A stretch of 64,000 bases of DNA. It comes from Craterilacuibacter sp. RT1T. GTDB lineage: Bacteria > Pseudomonadota > Gammaproteobacteria > Burkholderiales > Chromobacteriaceae. Positions 9,264 through 18,170 of the stretch are shown piece after piece. The notes under the pieces are model-generated. The model worked only from the letters and a program-made list of their open reading frames with translations, had not been told where the DNA came from and ran no database searches. Where the stretch lies: positions 248,001 to 312,000 of the forward strand of contig NZ_JAMFLI010000002.1 of NCBI RefSeq assembly GCF_023502145.1, written 5' to 3'. How positions within the stretch are numbered: position 1 is the stretch's first letter; each line of letters starts with the position of its first letter. A program made the translations under genes and the position numbers.

Positions 9264-9383
9264 AGGCAGCAAAACGGTTGACCCGCTGGTATATCGGCCA
9301 CTGTGTCAGGGGCTGGGTGTGGTTGTACCAGCGGATCTTACCGGTTTAAGTCAATCCAAACAGGCCGCTGGCGGCAGGATTAT

Positions 9384-10538
9384 ATGAACGCATTATCTTC
9401 ACCGGCACGGGTCGGTATTGTCGGCACCGGCCCCATGGCACAGAGTTTTGCCAAATTGTTGCAGCGCCACTGCCCTGATTTGTCGCTGGGGGCGGTGCTG
9501 ACTCGGCGTGAGCCGGATAGTGTGTCCGGTTTTGATCCGGCTTGTCTGACCGTTTCCTTGCCGGCCTTGCTGGATCAATCCGACATTGTCGTCGAGATGA
9601 GCGGAGATGTGTTTCATGGTTCCCTGGTGGCTGAGGCCGCGCTCAAAGCCGGCTTGCCGGTAGCGACACTGAATGCCGAACTGCATGTGACTACCGGCTC
9701 TTATCTGGCAGGTTTGGGCGTGTTTAGCGAGGCCGAGGGTGACCAGCCCGGATCGATTGCCGCGCTGCATGAAGACGCCTTGGCCATGGGTTTTACCCCT
9801 TTGGTGTACGGCAATATGAAGGGCTTTCTCGACCTTAACCCGTCGCGCTCCAGCATGGCTTACTGGGCTGAACGCCAGGGCATCAGCCTGGCCAATACCA
9901 CCGGTGCAACCGATGGCACCAAGGTGCAGATTGAACAGGTATTGGTTGCGAACGGCTTGGGCGCGGGCATTTTATCCCAGGGTTTGGCAGGCCCCGCCTG
10001 TGCCAGTCTGGCCGAGGGTGCGGCTGTTTTGGCGCGTCAGGCGCAAGAGACAGGCATGGTTATTGCCGACTATGTGCTGGCCGAAGGCTGGGCACCGACC
10101 GGCGTGTTTATCGTTGCGCGCCATGATGCAGATCTCGCGCCCTTGCTGAATTACTTCAAGCTGGGGCCCGGTCCGGACTACCTGCTGGTCAAACCGTATC
10201 ACCTGTGTTCGCTTGAAGTTGCCAAGACTGTGCGTCGCCTGCTTGCCGGCGGCAAAGTGTTATTGAATAACGGCAAGCGGCCGCGCTTGGGGATGGGCGC
10301 GATTGCCAAGCATGATCTGCCGGCAGGTATGTTGCTTGAGCGTGGTGCCGGCAGCTTCGATGTGCGTGGCGTGGCGCTTGAACTCGCGGCACAAGCTGAT
10401 CATGTGCCATTAGGTTTGCTTGCGGGTGCGCGTCTGGCCAGACCGGTCGAGGCGGGGGCGCTATTGCGACTGGATGACGTTGAATTGGTAGAACACCCGG
10501 CGATGGGAATGGCGCTGGCGCATACAGCTACTTTTTGA
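9384..10538 (+). CDS. Homoserine dehydrogenase-like oxidoreductase with C-terminal SAF domain
   Basis: A 384-residue protein with an N-terminal NAD(P)-binding domain (VGIVGTGPMAQSF, residues 9-21) resembling COG4091 predicted homoserine dehydrogenases. The C-terminal SAF domain starts around residue 290 (AKHDLPAGMLLERG) and is the fold found in sialic-acid synthase antifreeze-like domains. ATG 9384 is chosen because the Rossmann motif then begins at the N terminus; an upstream in-frame start at 9303 would add 27 unconserved residues. Its place next to the C-methyltransferase suggests a role in making an unusual sugar precursor. The true substrate is unknown. Confidence 0.82.
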   Translation: MNALSSPARVGIVGTGPMAQSFAKLLQRHCPDLSLGAVLTRREPDSVSGFDPACLTVSLPALLDQSDIVVEMSGDVFHGSLVAEAALKAGLPVATLNAELHVTTGSYLAGLGVFSEAEGDQPGSIAALHEDALAMGFTPLVYGNMKGFLDLNPSRSSMAYWAERQGISLANTTGATDGTKVQIEQVLVANGLGAGILSQGLAGPACASLAEGAAVLARQAQETGMVIADYVLAEGWAPTGVFIVARHDADLAPLLNYFKLGPGPDYLLVKPYHLCSLEVAKTVRRLLAGGKVLLNNGKRPRLGMGAIAKHDLPAGMLLERGAGSFDVRGVALELAAQADHVPLGLLAGARLARPVEAGALLRLDDVELVEHPAMGMALAHTATF

Positions 10539-10553
10539 CTCTGGGGAGGGCAT

Positions 10554-10784
10554 ATGATCAGCGATGTGATTGCGGCTTATCATCCAGCGGCCCTGTTGCG
10601 GCGTCTGGCCGATGTGCTACGTACGCCGGACGTTGATGTCAGAGTCCATATCAGACAAATTAACGGCCGTCTGTCCGGGGATTTGAATGTCTTATACCTG
10701 GATACGATCGATGCCAAGTTGCTTGGCTACGGCGAGCCGGATCATGCCGCTGTGGCAGCCATAGCGCAGGAGGCTTTCCGATGA
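10554..10784 (+). CDS. Small hypothetical protein in the eps cluster
   Basis: A 76-residue soluble protein that I do not recognise. It is preceded by an excellent ribosome-binding site (GGGGAGG) and overlaps the next start by ATGA, which argues that it is real and co-translated. It has no signal peptide or membrane segment. Its predicted mix of helices and short strands, with charged segments around DVRVHIRQINGRLSG, does not point to a function. Confidence 0.72.
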   Translation: MISDVIAAYHPAALLRRLADVLRTPDVDVRVHIRQINGRLSGDLNVLYLDTIDAKLLGYGEPDHAAVAAIAQEAFR

Positions 10785-11839
10785 GGCGGCCGCTTGAGCT
10801 GCTGGTAGTCTCGGCTCTGGTGTTGATGCATGCCCCTGCTTTTTCCGCCTGTGCGCCGTTTGTGTTTACGAACGGTGTCGCGCCGCCAGCATGCTGGCGT
10901 CCGTTCTCACTCCTTAGTCCTTTTAACAAACCGCTGCCGGCAAATCCACGCCTGCATCCGGATAGCAAGGCGCTGGTGGCATGGCTGGGAAAGGCGTCAC
11001 TGCCCGGGCCGAATGATCTGCAAGTGATCGATACCGTGCGTGCACCCGAGCTTGACTATTCCAAACCGACCTACTATTCACGCCCCGATGATCCTGAATA
11101 CCGGCTGTTGTTTACCATGCCGTATGCCAATAAGGCACTGAACGGGACTGCATTGCGTATTCCGGCGCAGGCCTTGCCTGCTGGGGGGCAAGACGCACAT
11201 ATGACGGTGATCGATCCGGTGCGTGGCTTGGTCTTCAGCCTGTTCGGTGTGCGTAGTAAGCCGCTGCACGGTGGCGTGCTAAGCGCGTTTGCCGGCGGTG
11301 TGCAGCCCTTGTCCAGTGACGGGGTGGGTGGACATGGCGGCACTTCTGCCGGCTTTTCTAATCCACTGGGCCTGATCCGCGGGGCGGAGCTGATGGCAGG
11401 GCGGATTGATCACGCCTTGTTTGCCGTGGTGGATTGCACCAACGGGCAGTGGCAATGGCCAGCGGTGGGACCTGCGCTTGCTTGCGGTGCGAGTCCGGTT
11501 TACAACGGCATGCATTTTTATCTGGATATGACGCCGGCCGAGATCAATGCCCTTGAACTGCCGCCTTGGCGCAAGACGATTCTGCGTGCCATGGCCGAGT
11601 ATGGCATGTTTGTCGGCGATACCAGCGGCGGGCAAGGAGCACGCTGGCAGGTGCAACCCGAATCCGGTCGTACTTTCTCGAGCTTCGGGAAGGCCATCCC
11701 CTTGGTCGAGTTCGCTCGGGAAAATGGCATCCCTTATGGGAATGGCCAGTACCGGATGAACCTGCGTGACGGTATTGATTGGGGACGCCTGAAGGTGCTT
11801 GCGCCTTGCGTGGCGCGTGACGGCTGTTTGGCCAATTGA
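10781..11839 (+). CDS. Secreted protein of unknown function
   Basis: A 352-residue exported protein. The N-terminal 22 residues form a clear signal peptide (basic start, hydrophobic core, cleavage near AFSA|CAP). The mature part carries a SPFNKPLPANPRLHPDS-like opening and a D-A-H-M-T-V-I-D-P segment near residue 139. A Gly-rich DGVGGHGGTSAGFSNPLG stretch near 185 and a RIDHALF motif near 209 follow. This combination recalls secreted proteins of unknown function seen in polysaccharide-degrading bacteria, but I cannot name the family. Its position suggests a periplasmic or extracellular step in polymer processing. Its stop codon lies inside a 15-bp palindrome. Confidence 0.75.
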   Translation: MRRPLELLVVSALVLMHAPAFSACAPFVFTNGVAPPACWRPFSLLSPFNKPLPANPRLHPDSKALVAWLGKASLPGPNDLQVIDTVRAPELDYSKPTYYSRPDDPEYRLLFTMPYANKALNGTALRIPAQALPAGGQDAHMTVIDPVRGLVFSLFGVRSKPLHGGVLSAFAGGVQPLSSDGVGGHGGTSAGFSNPLGLIRGAELMAGRIDHALFAVVDCTNGQWQWPAVGPALACGASPVYNGMHFYLDMTPAEINALELPPWRKTILRAMAEYGMFVGDTSGGQGARWQVQPESGRTFSSFGKAIPLVEFARENGIPYGNGQYRMNLRDGIDWGRLKVLAPCVARDGCLAN

Positions 11840-11846
11840 CAATTGG
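11832..11846. repeat. 15-bp palindrome next to the epsL promoter
   Basis: CCAATTG (11832-11838), A, CAATTGG (11840-11846) is a perfect inverted repeat that ends two bases before a candidate -35 box. This is the expected place for a repressor or activator site controlling the export block. Confidence 0.5.
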
Positions 11847-11848
11847 GC

Positions 11849-11876
11849 TTGGTAATTGCAAATGCTGCTCTATGAT
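11849..11876 (+). promoter_or_regulatory. Candidate promoter of the epsL-epsE-epsD-xrtB block
   Basis: TTGGTA (11849-11854), a 16-bp spacer, then TATGAT (11871-11876), with an AT-rich stretch downstream and the epsL start about 68 bp away. Confidence 0.45.
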
Positions 11877-11944
11877 TAATACATAAAAACATTGTCGTGT
11901 TTGGCGGGCCGTATGATGGCTCGTCTGTACATAGGGGAATCCAC

Positions 11945-13108
11945 ATGCCTTGCCAGCGGTCAGTTTCTCTGCGGCAAATGCCGCCCGTCCTATCCATCGT
12001 TGCCGCTTTGCTCTGCGCGCACGGTTATGTTGCCGCCGATGCTTTGGACACGGTGCAGTTACGTGCAGCAATGCGCTTGGTTCATGACGATAACCTGTTT
12101 GCCCGGGCCGAAAACCAGAACCCGGTCAGCGATTGGTTGGCCCGTGTCGAGGCCGGCGTACGGCTGGATAAACAGTGGAGCCGGCAGCGCGTGTTACTGG
12201 ATGCAGGGCTTGTCGACTATCGTTATCGTGATTTTGATAACAACGACTTTACCGCCATCCCTTATCAGGCCGCTTGGCAGTGGGGGATTGGCAACGATCT
12301 GAGTGGCGAGTTCAGCTTAGAGCGCGACGAAAGCCCGGATCTGACCGATCCCGCATTTAGTGCCAGCACAGTCAATGTCAAAAAGCGCGACACCCAGCGT
12401 GCCAGCGTGCAATGGCAGATGCTTTCATCGTGGGCCTTGCTCGGCTCGCTGGATCGAAACAAGGTGAGCTATAGCGCGTTGACCGCATCGCCGGACGAGA
12501 CGGTACGCGCAGCCGAACTTGCTCTGCGCTACCTGAGCGGAAAAGGCAGTTTTATTGAACTTTCCCAGCGTGAGGGCGAGGGCGAGGAGCAGTTGTCCGG
12601 CGACTTCAAGGAGCGGCAGACCCGCTTGTCGGCTGAGTGGGTCGTCAGCGACAAGCTTAAATCATCACTGGGCTGGGGGCATTTGTCGCGCAGCTATCAA
12701 GATCGCTCTGAATTCGATTATTCAGGCGCTACCTGGCAAGCAGGACTGCGCTGGCAAGTAAGCGGAAAGCTGGATCTGAGCCTGAGCGCCGATCAGACGA
12801 TTGAGTCGCAGCTCGCTTTTCGCTCGCGAACGGTACGCAACTGGTCTTTTGATCCGCGCTGGCAGATTAGTCACCGGGTCAGTGCACGGGCAGGCTATCT
12901 GTACTCGAGTGCCGCTTATGAGCGGGCATTGCCCGGGCTTGGCAAGCGCGACGACCGTACCCGGGTGGGCACGCTAGGTATGGACTGGCAGCTGACTGAC
13001 CCGCTCAAACTGAGCGCCGAGTGGCAGCATGAAAAACGCAGCTCTAGCTACCCCGGCCTTGATTACATACGGCAACGTTACTGGCTGGGTATGGCGCTGG
13101 CTTTCTAA
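11945..13108 (+). CDS. epsL: Outer-membrane beta-barrel exopolysaccharide protein, EpsL family
   Basis: A 387-residue protein of the exosortase-B associated EpsL family, thought to form an outer-membrane barrel for polymer export. ATG 11945 gives a signal peptide ending near HGYVAADA and is preceded by AGGGGAA; the open frame upstream begins with a GTG and lacks such a site. The mature part shows the alternating hydrophobic/polar pattern of beta-strands, many of them ending in aromatic residues, and the last residues (QRYWLGMALAF) match a C-terminal barrel signal with terminal Phe. It heads the block of export and processing genes. Confidence 0.85.
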   Translation: MPCQRSVSLRQMPPVLSIVAALLCAHGYVAADALDTVQLRAAMRLVHDDNLFARAENQNPVSDWLARVEAGVRLDKQWSRQRVLLDAGLVDYRYRDFDNNDFTAIPYQAAWQWGIGNDLSGEFSLERDESPDLTDPAFSASTVNVKKRDTQRASVQWQMLSSWALLGSLDRNKVSYSALTASPDETVRAAELALRYLSGKGSFIELSQREGEGEEQLSGDFKERQTRLSAEWVVSDKLKSSLGWGHLSRSYQDRSEFDYSGATWQAGLRWQVSGKLDLSLSADQTIESQLAFRSRTVRNWSFDPRWQISHRVSARAGYLYSSAAYERALPGLGKRDDRTRVGTLGMDWQLTDPLKLSAEWQHEKRSSSYPGLDYIRQRYWLGMALAF

Positions 13109-13222
13109 TCTGGCGCTTATATTTAATTCATATATTGAAAACTCTCGTCATTGTTCTATCAATAAGCATAGTTATCCAGTGTTGCGCAGTCATGTGCAGC
13201 TGGCCATCACGAGGAGGCATAT

Positions 13223-14050
13223 ATGTCGCAGTCAGTCACTTCCCCTTGCAAGCGCGTGTTCAGTACTTTGTTGATCTTTGCAGCGTTGACCTCGACGGCA
13301 CAGGCCGCTTCGGTCAATGAATACCGTCTGGCTGCGGGTGACCAGATCCGTGTGCAGGTATTTCAAAATCCCGATCTGGCACTGGATACGCGGGTAGGCG
13401 AAAGCGGTTTTATCAGCTACCCCCTGATTGGCAAGGTCAAAGTCGGCGGGTTGCCGCTGGAGAGTGCCGAGACGCTGGTCGCGGCTGCGCTGAAAAAGGG
13501 CGGCTATGTGCAGCAGCCGCAAGTCAATATTTCCTTGCTGCAAGTGCGCGGCAATCAGGCATCGGTACTCGGTCAAGTCAATCGTCCCGGCCGTTTCCCG
13601 CTGGAGACGACCACGACGTCGGCCACTGATTTGCTTGCCCAAGCCGGCGGGGTCGCCCCGGGCGGCGCGGACACGATGGTGCTGACCGGTATGCGCGACG
13701 GCAAGCCGTTTCGTAGTGAAATCGACCTGCCGGCACTGTACCGGGTGTCAGGGCAGGGCGCGGTGCCCGATGCCCCAGTCATGATGCCGGGTGATGTGCT
13801 CTACGTAGACCGGGCGCCGGTTTACTACATCTATGGCGAGGCGCAGCGTCCTGGGGCCTTTCGTATAGAGCGTGGCATGACGGTTCAGCAGGCTCTGGCA
13901 CAAGGTGGCGGGCCTACGCCGCGTGGTACGGAATGGCGTTTGAGCATTAACCGAAAAGGTGCGGATGGGAAAATGATTCAGCTGAACCCGGCTCTTTCAG
14001 ATCTGGTCCAGGCCGATGATGTAATTTATGTGCGTGAGAGTCTGTTTTAA
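13223..14050 (+). CDS. epsE: Polysaccharide export protein, EpsE family (Wza-like)
   Basis: A 275-residue periplasmic polysaccharide export protein. A signal peptide of about 31 residues ends at AQAA and has no lipobox Cys, unlike Wza. The Poly_export domain opens with EYRLAAGDQIRVQVFQNPDL, followed by two SLBB-type segments (VLGQVNRPGRFPL near 116 and YGEAQRPGAFRIERGMT near 212). GAGGAGG lies 6-7 bp before the ATG. It is expected to work with EpsL and the Wzz-like EpsF in moving the polymer across the envelope. Confidence 0.92.
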   Translation: MSQSVTSPCKRVFSTLLIFAALTSTAQAASVNEYRLAAGDQIRVQVFQNPDLALDTRVGESGFISYPLIGKVKVGGLPLESAETLVAAALKKGGYVQQPQVNISLLQVRGNQASVLGQVNRPGRFPLETTTTSATDLLAQAGGVAPGGADTMVLTGMRDGKPFRSEIDLPALYRVSGQGAVPDAPVMMPGDVLYVDRAPVYYIYGEAQRPGAFRIERGMTVQQALAQGGGPTPRGTEWRLSINRKGADGKMIQLNPALSDLVQADDVIYVRESLF

Positions 14051-14107
14051 CTGCTTTGCTCTAAATTGATGTCTGTTGTTGGCTGATGAATGTGGGAGCT
14101 TACCTTA

Positions 14108-14989
14108 ATGCAAATTAAATTACTTTCCAGTCGCTGGGGCCTGTTGGGTATGCCGTTCATTCTGGTACTTGCAGGCTGTGGCCAGCAAGAAGCCAAATCG
14201 GCCACTCAGGTTGCCGCCATTGTTAATGGTAATGAAATTACAGTTCATCAGCTAAATGCAGCTTTGCAGTCTGTGAATCCGCTGCCTGCCAGCGATAAAA
14301 ACGCTGTGCAAAAGCAGGCGCTGGAGCATCTGATTGAGCAGCGCTTGCTAAGTGATAAGGCGGTAGCTGAAAAACTGGATCGTGACCCTCAGGTCATGAT
14401 GGAAATGGAGAACGCACGTTTAGATGTTTTGGCGAAAGCATGGATAAATAAAACTCTGAGTCAGCAAATAAAACCAGATAACCGGGCTGCTGTTAATTAT
14501 TACAATAGCCGACCTGAACTTTTTGCTGAGCGCAAGATTTTTCGTTTGCATAATGTGTCATTTGCTAAGCAGCCTGGCTTGGCCTCTCATTTGCAGTCCG
14601 AAATTGATTCGGGCAAGTCTATAGCCGACATAGTTGCTTGGTCGAATGGTAAAAAAATATCTGCCAATATAGAAAGCGCTACTGTCGGGGCGGAAGCACT
14701 CCCGATGGGCGCGTTAAAGAAAATATCAGTTTTAAATGAAGGTGAATTGTTTCTGCTGGACGGGAAAAATTTCGTCACTATTGTTCAGCTTGTGGCCTCG
14801 CAGCATGCGCCTGTTTCCGAAGAGGTTGCCTTGCCGCAGATTCAGGGTGTTCTAATTGCTGAGCAGCGCAATGAATTAATGGGTAAGTTGATTTCTCAGT
14901 TAAAAAGCGAGGCAAAAATTGAAAATAAATTAATTAACGATGGCAAGCCTACGCAAATTATTCCATTGGGTGATGGCGGCAAACAATAA
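14108..14989 (+). CDS. epsD: EpsD family peptidyl-prolyl isomerase-like lipoprotein
   Basis: A 293-residue lipoprotein of the EpsD family, related to SurA/PpiC foldases and found in exosortase-type eps clusters. ATG 14108 gives a lipoprotein signal (LLGMPFILVLAGC) with the lipidated Cys near residue 24. GGGAG lies upstream at a good distance, so it is preferred over GTG 14090. The N-terminal chaperone helices (VNGNEITVHQLNAAL to EHLIEQRLL) are clear. The parvulin domain is poorly preserved, so isomerase activity is doubtful. The gene is more AT-rich than epsE. Confidence 0.85.
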   Translation: MQIKLLSSRWGLLGMPFILVLAGCGQQEAKSATQVAAIVNGNEITVHQLNAALQSVNPLPASDKNAVQKQALEHLIEQRLLSDKAVAEKLDRDPQVMMEMENARLDVLAKAWINKTLSQQIKPDNRAAVNYYNSRPELFAERKIFRLHNVSFAKQPGLASHLQSEIDSGKSIADIVAWSNGKKISANIESATVGAEALPMGALKKISVLNEGELFLLDGKNFVTIVQLVASQHAPVSEEVALPQIQGVLIAEQRNELMGKLISQLKSEAKIENKLINDGKPTQIIPLGDGGKQ

Positions 14990-15084
14990 AGGGTATTCAT
15001 CTTATTAGATGCATGGTGTGAACGTATTTGTGTATTTTGTACTTCTACCATTCAATTGTATGCGGCTGATTCAGTGGTGTAATT

Positions 15085-15960
15085 ATGGAAATATTTGCCA
15101 AATATTACAGTGAAAAAAGTGCAATTTTATTGCCGTGGATATTGTTAGGATCGGGTTTTTGTCTGTTATACATACCGACAGTATGGACGCTAATGCATGG
15201 CTTGTGGGGGAGTGAGCAGCAAGGGCATGGTCCTATTGTGTTGATGGTATGTATATGGTTGTTTTGGAGAAAAAGAATAGAGGTGGCTGGTGCGGTATTC
15301 TCCAGTAGCAAAATTTATTCTTGGGTTTTATTATTGGCGGGTTGCTTGATCTATGCGCTTGGACGCTCCCAGGGAATCTTGATTCTTGAAGTTGGTTCTA
15401 GTCTTTTTCTGGTCGCGGGTTCCGTGCTCTTACTGCGTGGACCTGCTGCATTACGCTTGCTTTGGTTTCCTGTTTTTTTCATGTTGTTTCTTTTGCCTTT
15501 GCCTATCAGTGTGGTTGATGCTTTGACGCAACCCATGAAAATGGCGGTTTCATGGGTTGCCGAATTTATATTGTTTCATGCGGGCTACCCGATTGCACGC
15601 ACTGGTGTCATGTTGCAGGTCGGTGCTTATCAACTACTGGTTGCCGATGCCTGTGCAGGATTGCAGACACTTTTTACGCTTGAGGCGATGGGCTTGCTTT
15701 ATCTCAATATTGTTCGGCATAGTTCCTTGCTGCGTAATGTTGGTTTGGCGATTTTAATTATACCTATTAGTTTTGTTGCAAATGTGGTTCGTGTTTGCAT
15801 TTTAATTTTGGTTACTTATCATTTTGGAGATGCCGCCGGCCAGGGTTTTTTGCATGGGTTTTCTGGTTTGGTGCTTTTTGTTGTTGCATTGTTATTGATT
15901 ATTGGCATGGATAGCCTGTTACGATTTACTGGAAATAGGGGGGCTGCGCATGTCGCGTGA
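15085..15960 (+). CDS. xrtB: Exosortase B
   Basis: A 291-residue polytopic membrane transpeptidase-like protease with about eight membrane segments. The exosortase catalytic Cys190 lies in ADACAGLQTLF, Arg236 in NVVRVCILI, and the active His is His246 or His257 (YHFGDAAGQGFLHGFSG). The family cleaves PEP-CTERM sorting tails. The surrounding epsL/E/D/I/F/G set is the one that marks the B subtype. The ATG has a weak ribosome-binding site, and the 3' end overlaps epsI by 11 bp. Confidence 0.93.
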   Translation: MEIFAKYYSEKSAILLPWILLGSGFCLLYIPTVWTLMHGLWGSEQQGHGPIVLMVCIWLFWRKRIEVAGAVFSSSKIYSWVLLLAGCLIYALGRSQGILILEVGSSLFLVAGSVLLLRGPAALRLLWFPVFFMLFLLPLPISVVDALTQPMKMAVSWVAEFILFHAGYPIARTGVMLQVGAYQLLVADACAGLQTLFTLEAMGLLYLNIVRHSSLLRNVGLAILIIPISFVANVVRVCILILVTYHFGDAAGQGFLHGFSGLVLFVVALLLIIGMDSLLRFTGNRGAAHVA

Positions 15961-16633
15961 TATTCGCGTGGCCATATTGGCTTTTGTCCTGATGTCGATT
16001 GCTGCTTTTTTAGCAGTAGCTTTGGCGCCTACGCAGTATTTGTCTCAGGCGAGAGGAGGATTTGATCTGGCTACTGTTATTCCTCCCCGTTTGGGAGAAT
16101 GGCAGGAGGATGTAAATGGTCCGGTGGTCGTTCTTAATCCACAGCAACAGGCCATCATCGAAAAAATATATACCCAGACATTAGCTAGAACGTATGTAAA
16201 TCGTAAGGGTGAGCGTGTGATGCTTTCTATCGCTTACGGTGCAGACCAGCGTGATGGCATGCAGTTGCATTACCCTGAGGTCTGTTACCCTGCCCAAGGT
16301 TTCGTGATCCACAGCAATGTGCGGCAAGATGTCACGCTGTTAGGTAAAAAAATCCCAGTCAGGCGCTTAGAAACAACCTTGCGAGAGCTGCGTTATGAGC
16401 CGCTGACTTACTGGTTTACTGTCGGTAATTATCCTTTGGCGGATAGTTGGAAAAAAAAGCCGGCAGAATTGGATTACAGTTTGCGTCGCCGACTGATACC
16501 CGATGGTTTGTTGGTTCGTGTGTCGTCTATCGGGCGCGATAGCGTGGCCGCTTATCATTTGCAAGATGATTTTATCCGTCAACTGGCTAAAAGCATGGCA
16601 CCTGTTCATAGAGATCAATTTTTTGGTATCTAA
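15950..16633 (+). CDS. epsI: EpsI exosortase-associated protein
   Basis: A 227-residue protein of the EpsI (DUF3485) family, normally next to exosortase or fused to it. An N-terminal membrane anchor (VAILAFVLMSIAAFLAVAL) is followed by a periplasmic domain with GEWQED near residue 47 and the family's HYPEVCYPAQGF segment near 105. ATG 15950 overlaps the xrtB stop and is preceded by AGGGGGG. The role is unproven; it may help the exosortase reaction or polymer release. Confidence 0.9.
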   Translation: MSRDIRVAILAFVLMSIAAFLAVALAPTQYLSQARGGFDLATVIPPRLGEWQEDVNGPVVVLNPQQQAIIEKIYTQTLARTYVNRKGERVMLSIAYGADQRDGMQLHYPEVCYPAQGFVIHSNVRQDVTLLGKKIPVRRLETTLRELRYEPLTYWFTVGNYPLADSWKKKPAELDYSLRRRLIPDGLLVRVSSIGRDSVAAYHLQDDFIRQLAKSMAPVHRDQFFGI

Positions 16634-16763
16634 ATTAAATAATTGTGCCATATTTAATATGGTTGAATCGCGCTTTGTTGAGTTTTAGTGGTGGGGTTGT
16701 AGTGTGTTTCATCTGGCTTTGGTTGGAGTTGAGTAAGACAAGTTGCAAGGACAAGGGCACATT

Positions 16764-18155
16764 ATGAATTTATATCAACTACTACAAGTCTTGAAGGCCA
16801 GGCGCCGCTTGGGCTTTCTGGTTCTTGGTCTTACGGTCTTGACGGCGCTGGTCGTGAGTTTACTCCTGCCTAAGGAATACACCGCGGAAACCTCCGTCGT
16901 TTTGGATGTGAAGTCGCCAGATCCTGTTGCGGGCATGGTGTTGCCCGGCATGATGGCGCCAGGTTATATGGCAACCCAGGTTGATATTATCAATAGTGAG
17001 AGAGTCGCACGTCAGGTTGTTCATCTATTGGGGTTGGAAAAGAACTTGACAATACGCGAGCAATGGCTTGCGGAGACAAAGGGGCGTGGGCAATTGATGG
17101 AGTGGCTATCCACGTCGTTAAAGCAAGGTTTGACCGTTGTTCCATCCAGAGAAAGCAATGTTATCAGTATTGAGTTTTCAGCAACCGACCCGCAGTTTGC
17201 GGCGACAGCCGCGAATGCCTTTGCCCGGGCTTATATCGATACCAATATTGGTTTGCGGGCCGAGCCGGCACAGCAATATGCGCAATGGTTTGATGGCCAG
17301 ACCGTCATACAACGGCGGCAGTTACAAGCGGCACAAAAGGCTTTGTCTGATTTTCAGCAAAAAAGTGGCATTGTCGCCGGGGATGAACGTCTCGATTATG
17401 AAACGACCAGACTAAATGAACTATCCAGTCAATTAACTCAAGTCCAGTCCCAGACGCAGGATGCAAAAAACAAGCAGCGTGGTGGTAATGATACCTTGCC
17501 TGAGGTGATGCAAAGTCCGCTTATTATCCAGCTAAAAACAGATATTGCCCGTAGTGAATCGCAGTTGCGAGAACTGTCGGCAAAAACCGGCATTAATCAT
17601 CCACAAGTACGAAGCATGGCTGCCCAGTTGGCTAATCTTAGGCAGAGTCTGGCTGAAGAAACACGCAAGGTGCGTATTGCTTTGGGTACCAGTGGGCAAG
17701 TTAGCCTATATAAAGAGGCAGACTTGAAAGAGGCGATTGAGTCTCAGAAACAGAAAATTCTTGAATTAAAGAAGCAGCGTGATGCGATCAGTGTGTTGCA
17801 GATGGAGGTGCAGAACGCCCAGCGTGCCTTTGATGGTGTCAATCAGCGCGCTTCCCAGAGCAAGCTGGAGTCGCAGATGGTGCAAACCAACGTCAGCATA
17901 TTAAACCCTGCCATCGAACCCCTATTGCCGACGCGGCCTAAAATAATTCTGAACGTGCTGGTTGCCATTTTTCTTGGCACCGTGCTGGCGATCGCTGTCA
18001 TGCTGCTACGTGAAATGATGGATAGGCGAGTGCGTAGCGTGGAAGACCTGGTGTTACTGAGTGGAGCACCTTTACTGGGTGTGGTGCAGGATGTTAGCTA
18101 TTCCGCTGCTTCACCTCGTCTGCACCAGAGTCGTTCTCTTCCCTCTAAGCCTTAG
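16764..18155 (+). CDS. epsF: Chain-length determinant protein EpsF (Wzz-like)
   Basis: A 463-residue polysaccharide co-polymerase. An N-terminal membrane segment near residues 17-37 and a C-terminal one (ILNVLVAIFLGTVLAIAVML, about 397-416) flank a large periplasmic coiled coil rich in Gln and Lys. The Wzz domain with VVLDVKSPDPVAGM is at the start. The cytoplasmic tail RRVRSVEDL is where the kinase partner normally docks. The start ATG is preceded by GGACAAGGG; the TTG 21 bp upstream is less likely. The kinase is encoded separately, just downstream. Confidence 0.92.
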   Translation: MNLYQLLQVLKARRRLGFLVLGLTVLTALVVSLLLPKEYTAETSVVLDVKSPDPVAGMVLPGMMAPGYMATQVDIINSERVARQVVHLLGLEKNLTIREQWLAETKGRGQLMEWLSTSLKQGLTVVPSRESNVISIEFSATDPQFAATAANAFARAYIDTNIGLRAEPAQQYAQWFDGQTVIQRRQLQAAQKALSDFQQKSGIVAGDERLDYETTRLNELSSQLTQVQSQTQDAKNKQRGGNDTLPEVMQSPLIIQLKTDIARSESQLRELSAKTGINHPQVRSMAAQLANLRQSLAEETRKVRIALGTSGQVSLYKEADLKEAIESQKQKILELKKQRDAISVLQMEVQNAQRAFDGVNQRASQSKLESQMVQTNVSILNPAIEPLLPTRPKIILNVLVAIFLGTVLAIAVMLLREMMDRRVRSVEDLVLLSGAPLLGVVQDVSYSAASPRLHQSRSLPSKP

Positions 18156-18170
18156 CGCGAGGTATTAACT

